Assembly: GCA_036417435.1 (NCBI GenBank)
Contig: CM070914.1
Coordinates: 2,790,001 to 2,854,000 of the forward strand
DNA: 64,000 bases
DNA from: Inia geoffrensis
Lineage: Eukaryota > Chordata > Mammalia > Artiodactyla > Iniidae
Reading direction: 5' to 3'
The notes below the pieces were generated by a model, which saw nothing but the letters and a program-made list of their open reading frames with translations, did not search any database and had not been told where the DNA came from. This document shows positions 49,560-61,599 of the stretch, piece by piece. The translations under genes and the position numbers were made by a program. Every line of letters starts with the position of its first letter. The stretch's first letter is position 1.

Positions 49560-52500
49560 TTAAAAACCATTTTCCAGATGCAAACAAGAGATTAAAAAAA
49601 AGATCTGTGCCAGGACATTTATAATTTACTTAGCGAGACCACTCTTGCATATGGAACAGTGAATTAACATTCTCTTATACGACTCATACTTAATTTCCAA
49701 GAGCCTCAGTTTCCTCATCTGAATATTAGCAATAATAATAATATCTCCATTTCATACTAGTTATGACAGTTCAGTGGTACAACATATATGAAGCTTCCAA
49801 CCCATGGCAGCCACACAGCAATGTGAGTGACCCTTTCTCTACAAGGCTGCAGAGAAAAAAAATAAGTTCATCCGAATAGTGGCTGTAAGATTTAAAAATA
49901 ATGAGCAGCAGCTTTCAAAGCACTTAAAACACTGTATTGTCCCAAGCTGTGTGACCTTGAACAAGTTACTAAATCTCTCTGTTGTGCCTCTCTGATGTGA
50001 GGACTAAATGGTCACAAATTCTCTGCAGCCCTCCCAGCAAGAGGTGGGGTCTTGTGCTCCACACCTTTTGAATCTGGGCTGGCCTCGTGGGCTTGCTTTG
50101 ACCAACAGACTGCAACAGGAGTGACGCTGTGCAACTTCCAAGCTGAGGCCTCAAGGGGCATGAGGCTTCTATACCTGCCCTCTTAAAACATCACTGCCAT
50201 GTAAGCAAGCCCGAGCTAGCCTGCTGGAAATAACAGGCCCAGCCAACAGCCAGCACCAGCTGCCAGACAGATGAGGGGGGCCATTTAGACTCTCGGTGGA
50301 TCACCAGTTGACTTTGGTTGAATAAGTGATCTCTAATGAGACCAGCAGAAGAAACCACCCCACTGAGCCCAGCCCCACCTGCTGACTGAAAAGAATCCTG
50401 AGCAAAAGAAATGGCTGTGGTTTTCAGTCACTGTCTTGAAGTGTTCTATGATGCAAAAGCAGATAGCTGATAGAATTTAGAACAGCGTCTGGAACACATT
50501 CAATGCTACGTAAATATCTACTGAAGTCAATAAATTTGTCTTTTCATTCTCCGCACCTTGCACAGGGCTCATACAGACTCTCAAAAATGAATGGGTCAAG
50601 TTTCATCTAGGATACTTTAGTACTGGACTTCAGTTTCTGATTTGGAAAGTAAGCAAGCCAAAATTATCTTCCGCTGACAACCAAAGGAGACAAACAGAAG
50701 AGCTGACATGCTATTCTGGATTACAAGGAAAATATGTAATAACCCTCTCCGTTTTCTCAAGCACCTCCTGTCTTATTATTCCACTTCTACAGGGTGGGAT
50801 TCACTAAAAGTAAACAGCAAAGAAAAGCAGTTTGAGGAAGCCCCCATTAAAAGCTATGCTCGCCCCTCAGGGCACACACATAATTCCTGTTAAAGTTAAT
50901 AGGATTCAAGTGCACGTCGACAGACAGAAGAGACGCAAGCAGGGAAACCAAGTATCTGGTAATAGGCTTTGAGCCTGAATTCTGGGCCCCCCTTTGCACA
51001 GGTAGTAGGTATCCTGGTTGATATTTACATTAAAAATTTAGTGTCTACCCTCTTTGATATTCTGCTGCCTCAGGCTCCCCAGGTGACAGTCCAATTATAC
51101 AGCTGGAGCAGCAAAAAGGACACGTGATTTAAGGGGAAAAATATTCACAGGGGGAAGAATTAAGAACCTGGATTTACAAAGAATCTGTATTTACAGTCAT
51201 CCCCCACACATTTACCCATCCTACTGTGAACGTACGTGGTATCATCACGGCAACAATGTCATAACAACTAGAAATTGAAGATGAAATTTGCACGGTGCCC
51301 GAGAGCGTCCCTGCTGTGGGGCTGAGGGAAGGAAGAAAAAGAGGAAGGGGAATCAGCTGCTCCCAACCTAGCAAGACGGCTGTGGAGGGAGTTCAAATTC
51401 CACAGGACAAGCGCTGTGGAAGCACAGAGCTGAGCAAGTAACTCTGCCCGAGGGAAGGTTGAAGGTTTCAGAAGAAGGGAGGTGGGAGAGGTCAGGACAG
51501 GGGGAGACGAAGGAAGGACATCTGGCAGACAGCTGTCTCTGCCAAGGCACGGGGGACCCCAGCAAGTGCTCTGCAGCACCTGGGGTGCTGGGTGCCTCGT
51601 TGGGGGCAGGACTGCAGACCGCAGAGGGCCCTGCAGACACGCTCTCCTGGGAGCTGGATCGATCGGATCCTGGAGCAACGAGGAGCCATCAGGTCTGCAC
51701 AAGGAGTTCTTGCGTTGTAGGAAAAGCACTAGGACATAGGGGCTGGAGGGTGGGGACACTGGGGGAGAGGCCCGCTAGAACGCTCCCACAAAGAACTTTC
51801 TAGGTCAACAGAATTAGGGCTCATGACCAAGACAGGGACACTGGGGAGTTTCAAGCATGGGCAGTAAATGCAAATGCCAATAGGGACCCAACGGTCATAC
51901 AAATGAGTATAACAGGCCCAACATGACGGACTCAGCACAAACTCCCTACGTTACCTGTTAACTGTGAGGGCCTGTTCTTTACTTCCACAGAGAAACAGTC
52001 TCCCTTTTGCTTGAAACATACGGCCCTCCCAGTCTGTTTCTCCCACTTTCAGAGACACGGGGATTATGAAATAAGACATCTGGATTTAAATCATCTTCCC
52101 ATGTTCCAGTAAGGGCTCAAATTGTGTGTGTTTAAACCCTGTGAGCCACACAGAGCACTGCCGTGGGCTCTGCTGGGCCACCACTCCCAGGCGCTATCAC
52201 TAAATCCCACAGCGGGGGCAGGGCCTGTGGCCTGAATAAGTTGGGGGGCAGGGAGAAGGTGCCAGGCCGACAGAGTGCTAGCAGGGGGCTGGGTGGCCGT
52301 GGAGGCAGTGGGTAATCCTGGGACTACAAAGCTTCCAGGACAGAGTCTGAGCAGCGCTCCCCAGGGAGTCTATGACGGAAGCTGATAAGGATGGTTGTGA
52401 CTGGAAAAGCGGTGCCACAGCCATGGAAATTTAGGAAATCCTGAATTAACAGGGCTACAAGGGTTTCTTGACTCAACTTCCTAGGGCGTCTCAAGAGCTC

Positions 52501-54940
52501 CGGTGAATCGTGAACTCCCAAGAGGATAATTCATACAGGAACAGAGCTTTCCCCAAATGCGTGTGACTGAAAAACCCACTGCATCTCTGGCATGAGTGTT
52601 CTAGAATGCCCACTGAGAAACCCCGGGACTTCCCAAGGTACCAGAGGGGTGTGTGTGAGGGGAGAGGCACCACCTCAGCATGAAACAGCATCTCACAAAG
52701 GTGGTGAGGGTCAGGAGGGCGCAAGAAAACTGCAGGCAGTTGGCAAGCGATGACAACACGCTCGTTTCAGCGGTGTCTGCTCCAAAAGACAAACCAGCAA
52801 CAAGAAGGCGCGAAGAGTGCGTCCTGCGGTGACAGAAGCCCACAAGAGAGTCATTAGGCCTCTCCTGACTGCCTAACTTCTAAATAAAAAATTAACTCTA
52901 AATTTGCACACGATTAGGAAAACTAGAGTAAAGATATAAAGATCTATTCCCTTCCATAGAGGTGGCTGCCCTTAACAGTCTTTTGTGCATTTCAGGATCA
53001 GATACGCAAATGTGTATACGTGTATATATGCATGTTTCCATATGTACAAATATACATATATAGTATTTACAAGTACAAACATTGTGGGTCTCTAAGTGGA
53101 ATAATAGACATGTCCTTTTCTACACCTGCTCTTTTTCTTTTTGACCTGATGACGTATCAGGTCATCCTCCCAGTTTGCTCACAGACCTTCCCCGTTCTCC
53201 ACACACACGTTACTCCATACCACGGATGGATCCTAATTTCCTTCATCAGACCCCTCCTGAAGGACATCCGGGTTGTCTCTCTATAAAATTTCCCCATTAC
53301 GTAAGTATCCCTCATTGGACTTGGGGGTGCCTGATTTTATGCACACTTCTGTGCAAGGCAGAGTACTGGCAGAGGGCCGGCGCCTAGAAGTAAAAGTATT
53401 TGGTCAAGGAGCAAGAGAGTTTTGAACTTTGATGGACGCTGCAAACCTCGCTCCAAAATTGAACACATTTATTATACTTAACATAGGTAAAGTGTGCTTG
53501 TCCCCTCGTCTACACCAGATGTTATCAGTCTTTAGAATCTCTGCCCATCAGAGGGGAAGAAAATCCCATGGTTTTAATCTGCATTTCCTAAAGAAGTTGG
53601 CCCCTCTTCATTGGTCTAGTAGCCAGCTGTGTTCCTTCTGAGTTGTTTGCTCATACGGGTAGAAACCACCCCCTGCCTTTTTAAAATTTGGTTATCCTTT
53701 TTCATTTATTTGTGGGCTCTTCTCTATATCAACAGTAACCTGTATATGTTAATACACTACCAAACTTTTGTGTCTGTCACTTTGTTTTGTTTATGTCTTG
53801 AAGCTGTAGAAAAGTTTTAAATTTTCATGGAATTAAATATCTTTTACTTTATGGCTTCTGAGTTTTATGGCTTACTTAGGAAGGCTTCCGTACTCCCTAC
53901 ACTTACACAGAAATTCTCTCCTGTATTGTATATCTGCTTCTTGCATTTAGTTGCATTTGCATCTTTTCGACTGACTACAATTTGTGTATGCTGTGATGCA
54001 AATATCTAATTTCTGTTTAAATGAATTATCAATGCTTCAATCAGTCAATTAGACAAAAAGTCAAGTTAGACTTTAAAATTGTCTAAGTTAAAATACAATT
54101 CTCAAGTAAACAGGGACCAGTTTCTGGACCTTTCCACCCATCTGTGTTTCCCTCTGCCAGTGGCTTTATATGTTAATAGATCATATGTTAACATTACATT
54201 TTATTAATGTTAACATATATGTTTAAAATGTTTCATCTATCCTTTTGCACTAACTTTTTCAGGTGAACACTGAACTGACTTCTAGATACTTACCAGTTTT
54301 TGTGACTATTGCAAATGGGATCTTTCCTTGTTTTTTATTGTTATTTCTGGCTTGTGGGAAAGTAACTGACTTTTACTTACTTAGACATAACTGATCGCAA
54401 TTCTGAACATGATCGTTTCTAGTTTTTCCACTGATGCCTGCATTTTGAAAAAACAGTCATTATCATCTGTGAATTTTGTTGTTTCCTTAGTAAACGCTCT
54501 GGAACCAGCCCCACCCCCCACCTCTCCCCATGTTCTTACCCTGCCTGATCCCCCTTCCCCGCTGCACCTGACCCTAACCTGTCTGCGCTGCTGTAAAACA
54601 CTGTCTGTTCACAGGGTGGTGATGACAATAAAAGTTATTTATATCTGTAAAGCACCAAGGGCTCTGCCTACTTTATTTTATTTTGGGGTTGTCACTAGAC
54701 ACATCACATGCTTCCCTCTCTTTCCTAAGGCCTGGACCCCACATGAAAGGGAGAAAAGGTGACCTCGTATCTGGATATGGATTTTGTCACTTCAAGAGCT
54801 TTATCATATTAAAATTAATATCTAATACATATTAAACACGATTTCTCAGGAACATCCTAGGTGCGTTCCACAAGAACCACAAATAACATTGACAGCTAAC
54901 CGTTAAGGAAGTAATTAACCGTTAAGGAATAACCATTAAG
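49560..54940. other. Stretch between PSAT1 and CEP78 remnants
   Basis: About 50000-50475 reads like an MLT1-class (MaLR) LTR: 'tgaatctgggctggcctcgt', 'tgctttgaccaacagactgc', 'caagcccgagctagcctgct'. The remainder shows no CEP78 exons 9-16 and no PSAT1 exons 1-7, although these would lie here if the locus were complete. Open frames at 51268-51803 on both strands are GC-driven and unsupported. Confidence 0.55.
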
Positions 54941-55015
54941 GCTGTTTTAATTTTAGCACACCGGAAAATATAAGGGGTATAAGTTCTAGTAGCATTAAAA
55001 GAAAGAAAGAGTTAC

Positions 55016-55127
55016 CAATTCTAATAGTAGCTTTTCCTTTTCGACCTCTTTCCAAAATTATAGCTCTCTTTTTCTGCCTAGCAGCTTTGCATGGTTCCTT
55101 CACCGATGGAGAAGTTATCCACTGGTA
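55016..55127 (-). pseudogene. CEP78: CEP78 copy B, exon 8 (open)
   Basis: The acceptor is TCTCAG| and the donor AATTG|GTAACT on the minus strand. All 112 nt are in frame: [18 protein letters not shown], then [19 protein letters not shown]. It is closer to human CEP78 than copy A. Confidence 0.92.
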
Positions 55128-55417
55128 CTGAGATAGAAATGATAAATATGCCATTTAAGTTACAGGTAATTTAGGAGGGTTTGATCATCATTGGAAATTA
55201 AGATATTTTAAGTTAATAAAAGGTCTTCAATCTGCATTTCTGGGAAGCTAAATTAAAGCATCACACAACATTTTCAAAAACAGAAAAGCTATTTCATCTG
55301 ACTAAAAACTTACTTTTAAGATGGCAGAACGTACCTTGATAATTTTCTTTTTAAAAGGAAAGAAAAGCAAGCCATTAAAGGGAAATTCTTCCGAGAGAAT
55401 TAAAACATGTTATATAC

Positions 55418-55482
55418 CTCTGACTTGGCACTCCTTCCATTCTGGAGACCTTTTTTGGTAACTGCTTTCATCACAGAATGAT
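55418..55482 (-). pseudogene. CEP78: CEP78 copy B, exon 7 (open, acceptor lost)
   Basis: 65 nt, reading HSVMKAVTKKGLQNGRSAKSE on the minus strand in parts (HSVMKAVTKKG; LQNGRSAKSE), with donor GAG|GTATA. The base pair before the exon is AA (ACTTTAA|ATC) where copy A has AG (ACTTAAG|ATC), so the acceptor is destroyed here. Confidence 0.88.
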
Positions 55483-56925
55483 TTAAAGTAAAATATATTG
55501 AAATTAGAGTAATTATTTCCCAATGAGTGGCCATTTCCATTTAAAACCAAAAGCCAACTAATTATTGCTTTTCCCATAAATTTAAACATGAAATCTACAT
55601 TATGTAATTATACACTCATTTCCCCCTTTGTGTATTCTAATTTCTTCCTCAAAAACCTAAGATGCCATCTTGCAGACTGCCCCCAGTGGCTACTATTTTG
55701 GCAGCAGCAAAGGTCAGCTTTAAACATTTTGCATCTAAAGTGGCTTTAGTTACCTTTGGATAGAAAGTACAGTCTGAGCACCGTCCAGACACTTAGATAC
55801 CTAAAGGGCATCCAAGATAACAAACCAAAGTCCTGATATTCCCTCAAAAGCTGCTCCTCCCGTCAGCCCCCTTCTTCTAAGTGATACCACCCAGTTGCAC
55901 ATATACATCATCAACGACTTGTCTCCTTCTTACTATCTCCTTCATAGCCCACATGTAATCTATCGGCAAGCTTTGTTAGCTACACCCTCAAAACACAACC
56001 TGAATTCAACCACTTTTCACTTGCTGCAAACTTCCAACCTAACCTAGGCCATAAACATCTCTTATTTGGACCCCTGTGATAGTCTCCTAACTGGTCTCCC
56101 TGTTTGTCTACTTTATCCTCCCACGTCTATTCTCTATACCAGGTCATCTTATTGAGATACTGTTTGGATCATGCCTTTTTCCACTTCAAAACCCTCTACT
56201 CGTTTAGAAGAATCCACATCTGTACTCTGGCCTTCAAGACTTTACAAGAGCAGACCCCTGGCTAGCTCCTTGACCTCATGTCATACCACATCTTCCTCAC
56301 TCAGTCCTCTGGCCATGTTGGCCTCCTTGCTTTTCCTTAAATAATCCACCCACCTACATGCCTGCATACTCATTGCCTCCTTGTCCTGGAATGTGCTTAC
56401 TCCAGTTCTTCCATGGCTTGCTCCTCTCTTCATTCAGGTCTCCATTCAAATGCCACTTGTGCAGTGAACCTGTCCCCTAACAAACCTATCCAATGGAGTC
56501 CTACCTGCTCTCCCTCACTCTCCTTACATTAAGATATTTTTGCACTTCCTACTATCTAAAATTATATGACTTATCTGTTTACTCATTTCTATCTGAACTC
56601 CTTCACTACAATGTAAGCTCCGTCACGAGGGCAAGACTTTTTGTCTGTCTAGTTCACTGCTTTATCCCTAGAGCCTAAACCCGTATCTGGCACACCGAAA
56701 AGATAGTAAAAAAATTACTTGTGAATCTGACAGATGAATAAAGTACTCCTGGCAAGAATTCAGAGGTTGCACAGGAAAGAAATAATGCTCTTCGTGGAAG
56801 CAGGCTTAGTATCTAGGTTCACCTCTATTCAGAGTAGAGATAAGAACAGCTTACAAGTATAATTCACTTTAATTAGTACATTATCTGCTAAAAACATAAG
56901 GGAAGTGCAACACTAGAAAAGTACA

Positions 56926-57132
56926 GTTGAAGCTTGAACAACATGGGTTTGAACCTCGCGGGTCCATTGGCACACGGATATTTTTCAATAAATATGTACT
57001 ATCATCCTACACGATCCAAGGTTGGCTGAACCCACAGATGCAGAACCACTGACTATAAACTTATACCCAGATTTTCAACTGCGTAGGGGTCGGCACCCCA
57101 AACCCCACGTTGTTCAAGGGCCAGCTGTATAT
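56926..57132 (-). mobile_element. MER2/Tigger-like DNA transposon
   Basis: Ends 'acagttgaagcttgaacaac' and 'gttgttcaagggccagctgt' are imperfect inverted termini, with a TA on each side. The interior 'gggtttgaacctcgcgggtc' and 'cccacagatgcagaaccact' fits the MER2-type family as I remember it. It lies in DNA that copy A has lost. Confidence 0.75.
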
Positions 57133-57194
57133 GATGAGGAAAGTTAAACACATTAAGTTTTAAAAACTGTCAATACGTGAACCAATTCTTTTTG

Positions 57195-57253
57195 GGCCTT
57201 TAGTAAAGCCTTTGCTCCTTCACTGGTGAGGCCACACTGCTGCAGGTCAAGTG
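57195..57253 (-). pseudogene. CEP78: CEP78 copy B, partial exon 6
   Basis: After AAAAG| the minus strand reads (A)LDLQQCGLTSEGAKALLKA, matching human CEP78 exon 6. The rest of the human exon (the TLVVLDIRKN part) is missing: the text continues KELVHVLTVF to a stop, with no donor. Copy A lacks this exon altogether. Confidence 0.85.
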
Positions 57254-59256
57254 CTTTTGATGAAAGACAAAATGTCACTTGCTAACTCTACAGATTTAAC
57301 ATACAGACAACTCTCATTTTCTCACGTGTGGAAGAGTCCTGCACAAGACAAGTCATGGCACGTTTGTGATTTGGGGTATGGAAAAAAACAGAAATGTATA
57401 CGCACACACATGATGCATAATCCAATTTTAAAACCTCTTCTTGGATGTGCAATGATAACCCTGGCTTTAGTCCCAATAAATCATCCAACATATTCTACAA
57501 TTACAGAACTGAAGAATAACTGTATATAACCTATGAGCAAAAAGCATCACAAAATGAATCTCAGTTCATAATTAGCAAGGGCGGCAGTGGCATGTAAACC
57601 TCACAAGCAAAACGTGGTGGAGCTCAGAAATGCACTGCATTCTTGTGATCATGATCTTCAGCTCCAAATCACACTTGAAACTAGTTCAAAGGGGAAAACA
57701 AAATAGAAGAAATGTAATAACTGTTAGTTTTAGAGGAAAAAAAGACAAGTCTAAGAGGATACAAATAATAACAAATTCAAACAATGTGTGAAGAGAGAAT
57801 ACATACTAAAAACCTATCGTGAAAGTATGACGGTCAAGAACTCTCTCCATAAAAAGTCAGACAACAACCAGAAGAATTGATCATGAATTCTAGTAGTTCT
57901 GGGGCTGAACAACCTACTCATTCAAACCAAAGGGATCATCACCAAAGCACAGGTATTAAAAAATATTACATGAAAGGAAACTATGATGAGTTTTTTTTTT
58001 AAGTGTTGTGTGGACCACCACATTAAAATAACTGGAGTCTTTCAACACCCCATGACATACAGAAATAGCAAGTCAGACATACGGATCTGACAGGATATGA
58101 TACAACCCTTACAAACTCTCACTACACAAGAATGGACACCAGGTATAATTAACCAAATCGCCAAATGAATACAAATAGCCAGTAAACCTCACCAGTAAAT
58201 CAAATGAATACAAAATAAAACAAAATGTGGTTATTCTCCTATCAGATTAAGCCAAGATTCTGTAAGAAAAGCCTTTAAATAATGTCTATATCCTTTTGAT
58301 CCAACAACTCTCTAAGAATTTAACCAAAAGAAATAGTCAGAGATATAGGTAAGGATATATATCAGAGTACTATTTGTAACTGAAAAACTGGACAAAGCTT
58401 ATACACAAGAATGGGTAAGCTATGTGCACTGTGGCATATTCATATAATGGAATACTGAACAATCACAAAAAATGATGCAGGAGATGCAAATTTACTGACT
58501 TGCTAAAACGCTCATACTAAATTACCTGAATAAAGTTATAAAATTTGGAGTAATCCCACTTGCATAGAAAATGGAGAGGTACTCATTTTCGTAGTTTTAC
58601 ATTTTTTTTACAAGCGCTACAAGCCAGTGTTTGTGAGAGGCAGGCTTCACATCTACTGTTGGGGTGGACTACAAATTGGCATAGCATTTCTGCGTGGTAA
58701 TTTGGCCATGTGTATCAAAAGTCTTAAAAATATGTCACACTTAGTCATTCCACTTGTAGTACCTTATTCTACAGAAGTAATCCCGATGGACACAGAGGTG
58801 TATATACAACGTATTCACATTGCTTGTGACAGGAAAAAGCAAACTGTCTAAATCTAATTGCAAAGAACTGATTAAACTATGGGACATCAATATAACGCAA
58901 TACTACATGATACATCATTAAGTGAAAAAAGCAGGAATATGAAATAGCAAGTATACTACAATTCTATTTTTGTAATCCCTAAGTGTACAAATATATGTAT
59001 AGAAAAAAAAAGACTGAAAGTATATACACCAAAAGGAACAGTGATTATATCTGGGTATTAAGCTTATAGGTAATTGTTCTCTTGTTACTGTGTATTTTCT
59101 ATAAAGGATATATGCAACTCTTAGAGAAAGTTTAAAAGCAAAATAAAAGCTATCAGTAAAATGAGGCTTTGAAAAAAATCCTATCACAACAGTATCAGGC
59201 CAAAAGCTAAGCATATATCACATTAAAAATTCAATATTTTCAATTTTAGAATTCAC

Positions 59257-59431
59257 CTCTAAGCCATAAATCCTCACTAAGAGATTCTGCCAAAGCACTT
59301 GCACCCAGGTCACCAATGAGCGTGTTGCAGTTCAGAGTGATGCGCCTCCAACCAGCCATACGGTCAAGATCAGGTCTCCTGGAACGAAGCCTCTCAGCCC
59401 AGGTTTCTTCATGCCTTCTGGTGGTCTGATA
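59257..59431 (-). pseudogene. CEP78: CEP78 copy B, exon 5 (open)
   Basis: 175 nt, acceptor TTTGAAG|, donor AGAG|GTGAAT. It is open throughout: [55 protein letters not shown]. It matches human CEP78 and lacks the 2-nt deletion of copy A. Confidence 0.93.
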
Positions 59432-59989
59432 CTTCAAAGATTTAATGGGATGAAACTAAGATGCTGGAATAAGGAAACACGGTGTGCCTACTGAGTATGG
59501 CTTATTATGTCAGAGATTTACACACACACGTATCAAGCATATATGCCAGAAGCATCAACCTGAGAAATTAAACAGTCACTTCTGGTTTACGAGTCCAGCG
59601 ACCCAGAGTCTAGTCGGTCAGTGATTAGATTCTAGCCACCGGATTTCCTGTTTCTGAACACTTATGTAAAGTTGGACAACTCAATTCCAGTCTATGAATT
59701 ATTTTCCTTATCTTCTAAGTCAGGGAATTGGTTCCAAATTCTATATTTGCTGAGGCTCTATATTTTATCATTCTGTCCTCCAATGGCCTCCAAACACCTG
59801 ACTGGGCAACCCATGAGAAAATTTTTTAATATGCATCTTATTTATTAACAAATTATATACACAAAGTTCCATACATATAATTTAGGTACATGATAAACGA
59901 CACAGATTTTTTTAAATAATACAAAGGTAAAAACGTTCTAATATTTTCTTTTCCTAACTCCTAAGGCATTATTTTATTTTACTTATTTT

Positions 59990-60187
59990 TAAAAAATATT
60001 TATTTATTTGTTTGTTTGTTTGCCTGTGCCGGGTCTTTAGTTGCAGCATGCTGGATCTTTTAGTTGTAGCATGTGGGCTCTTAGTTACGGCAGGCACGTG
60101 GGATCTAGTTCCTTGAGCACGGATCGAACCCAATCCCCCTGCGTTGGGAGCGCATAGCCTTAACTGCTGTACCGCCAGGGAAGTCCC
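59990..60187 (-). mobile_element. Older tRNA-derived SINE, mirror of 16440-16629
   Basis: TTTG/TTTA simple repeats are followed by the reversed SINE, ending 'accgccagggaagtccc'. It is shared with the left arm. Confidence 0.85.
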
Positions 60188-60529
60188 AAGCATTATTTTT
60201 TAAACTGTATTTACAAAATGGATCTCACATGCTACCTAGGGTATGCACACAAGCTTTAGAGGCCTGCACTATGCAGAGCCAGTTTGATGTGCCTTGGGAA
60301 AATAATGGTTTGACATTTAACCACAAGCCTTGTCTTAAAGACATTCCATTCTTTATATTCATAAAGTAAATTTTGGTAACAGGGAACACTGACTTTAAAT
60401 GAAAAAAGTCTTGTTACATTCTTGAAAAAAATAAAAGACTCAAAGTGCCTTTGACACTCTAAAAGGAAAATCATTAGTGTCATTTTCCTATTAACAATAA
60501 CTTATAAAAGCTCCAAGCAGAAACAACAG

Positions 60530-60965
60530 CAATCACTTACACACTGCTTAGCATGTGCCAGGCACTATTTATACAAATGAGTTCATTTAAACCTAAATGA
60601 GGCATAGAAGTTAAGTGATTTGCCCATGGTCACTAGCTATGAAATGGGAGAAAGGTAATTTGAACCCAGGCCATTTGGCTTCGGCACCCAAGTTCTTGAC
60701 TGTTTTCTACCTCAGGGGTCAATGGACTTGCCCTGTATAGGGTCAAAGAATCCTTCAATTTTTAAAATCCAAATTTAAACATTTCCAGCTTTGTGGGCTA
60801 TACAGTTTCTGTTGCAACTACTCTGCCCCACTGGCATAGGGTGAAAGTACCCATAACTACCATGTAAACAATGGGTGCGACTATGTTCCCAAAAAACTTC
60901 CTTTACAAAACCAGGCGACAGGCTGGATCTGCCCCACCAGCCATAGTTTACCTATCCCTGATCTG
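60530..60965 (-). repeat. MIR and hAT remnants, mirror of 15.7-16.1 kb
   Basis: About 60530-60710 is MIR-like ('tgcccatggtcactagctat'), and 60715-60965 is the hAT-type element. Both are shared with the left arm. Confidence 0.65.
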
Positions 60966-61371
60966 CACCATCAAACTATTAAAAAGGCTTCATGTCAAAT
61001 TATTAAATAACTTTAGGCCTAAATACAGTCATTATAACCACTGTAAACTTCTTAAGGCATTAGTTTAAAACTTGTATTTACAAGTTGCTGATGAAGTCAT
61101 TGTTATTAGTTTATAAACTACAGCAGCTAATAGACACTTGCTTCATTTAAATCTTGAAGACTATAACGGCGTAGTTTCTGCACAGCATCACAATCAGTGT
61201 TTTCAGTAACTAAAATACATAAAAGTAGTATTAGGTATTAGATATTAAATCTCTTGTTTCCAAAATTAACTGGACGATCTTTACTAAATGGTAGAATCCC
61301 AAACTGAAAACTGGTCACATTCTTTCAGCAAAACGAAAGCTGCACTCGCAGGTATCAAAAGACAAAAATTA

Positions 61372-61561
61372 GGGCTTCCCTGGTGGCGCGGTGGTTGACA
61401 GTCCGCCTGCCGATGCAGGGGACACGGGTTCGTGCCCCGGTCCGGGAAGATCCCACATGCCGCGGAGCGGCTGGGCCCGTGAGCCATGGCCGCTGAGCCT
61501 GCGCGTCCGGAGCCTGTGCTCCCCAACGGGAGAGGCCACAACAGTGGGACGCCCGCGTACC

Positions 61562-61592
<31 letters not shown>
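61372..61592 (+). mobile_element. CHR-type SINE replacing CEP78 exons 2-4 of copy B
   Basis: A plus-oriented SINE ('gggcttccctggtggcgcgg'), ending in about 30 A. The flanks 'gacaaaaatta' and 'gcatctcctctg' are not direct repeats. In the left arm these flanks are separated by about 1.63 kb (roughly 13628-15262) that holds exons 2, 3 and 4. The SINE therefore sits exactly on a deletion. Confidence 0.93.
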
Positions 61593-61599
61593 GCATCTC

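Noticed and set aside
51268..51803. Overlapping open frames on both strands
   Set aside because: Frames on opposite strands cover the same GC-rich DNA, with no splice context or family match.
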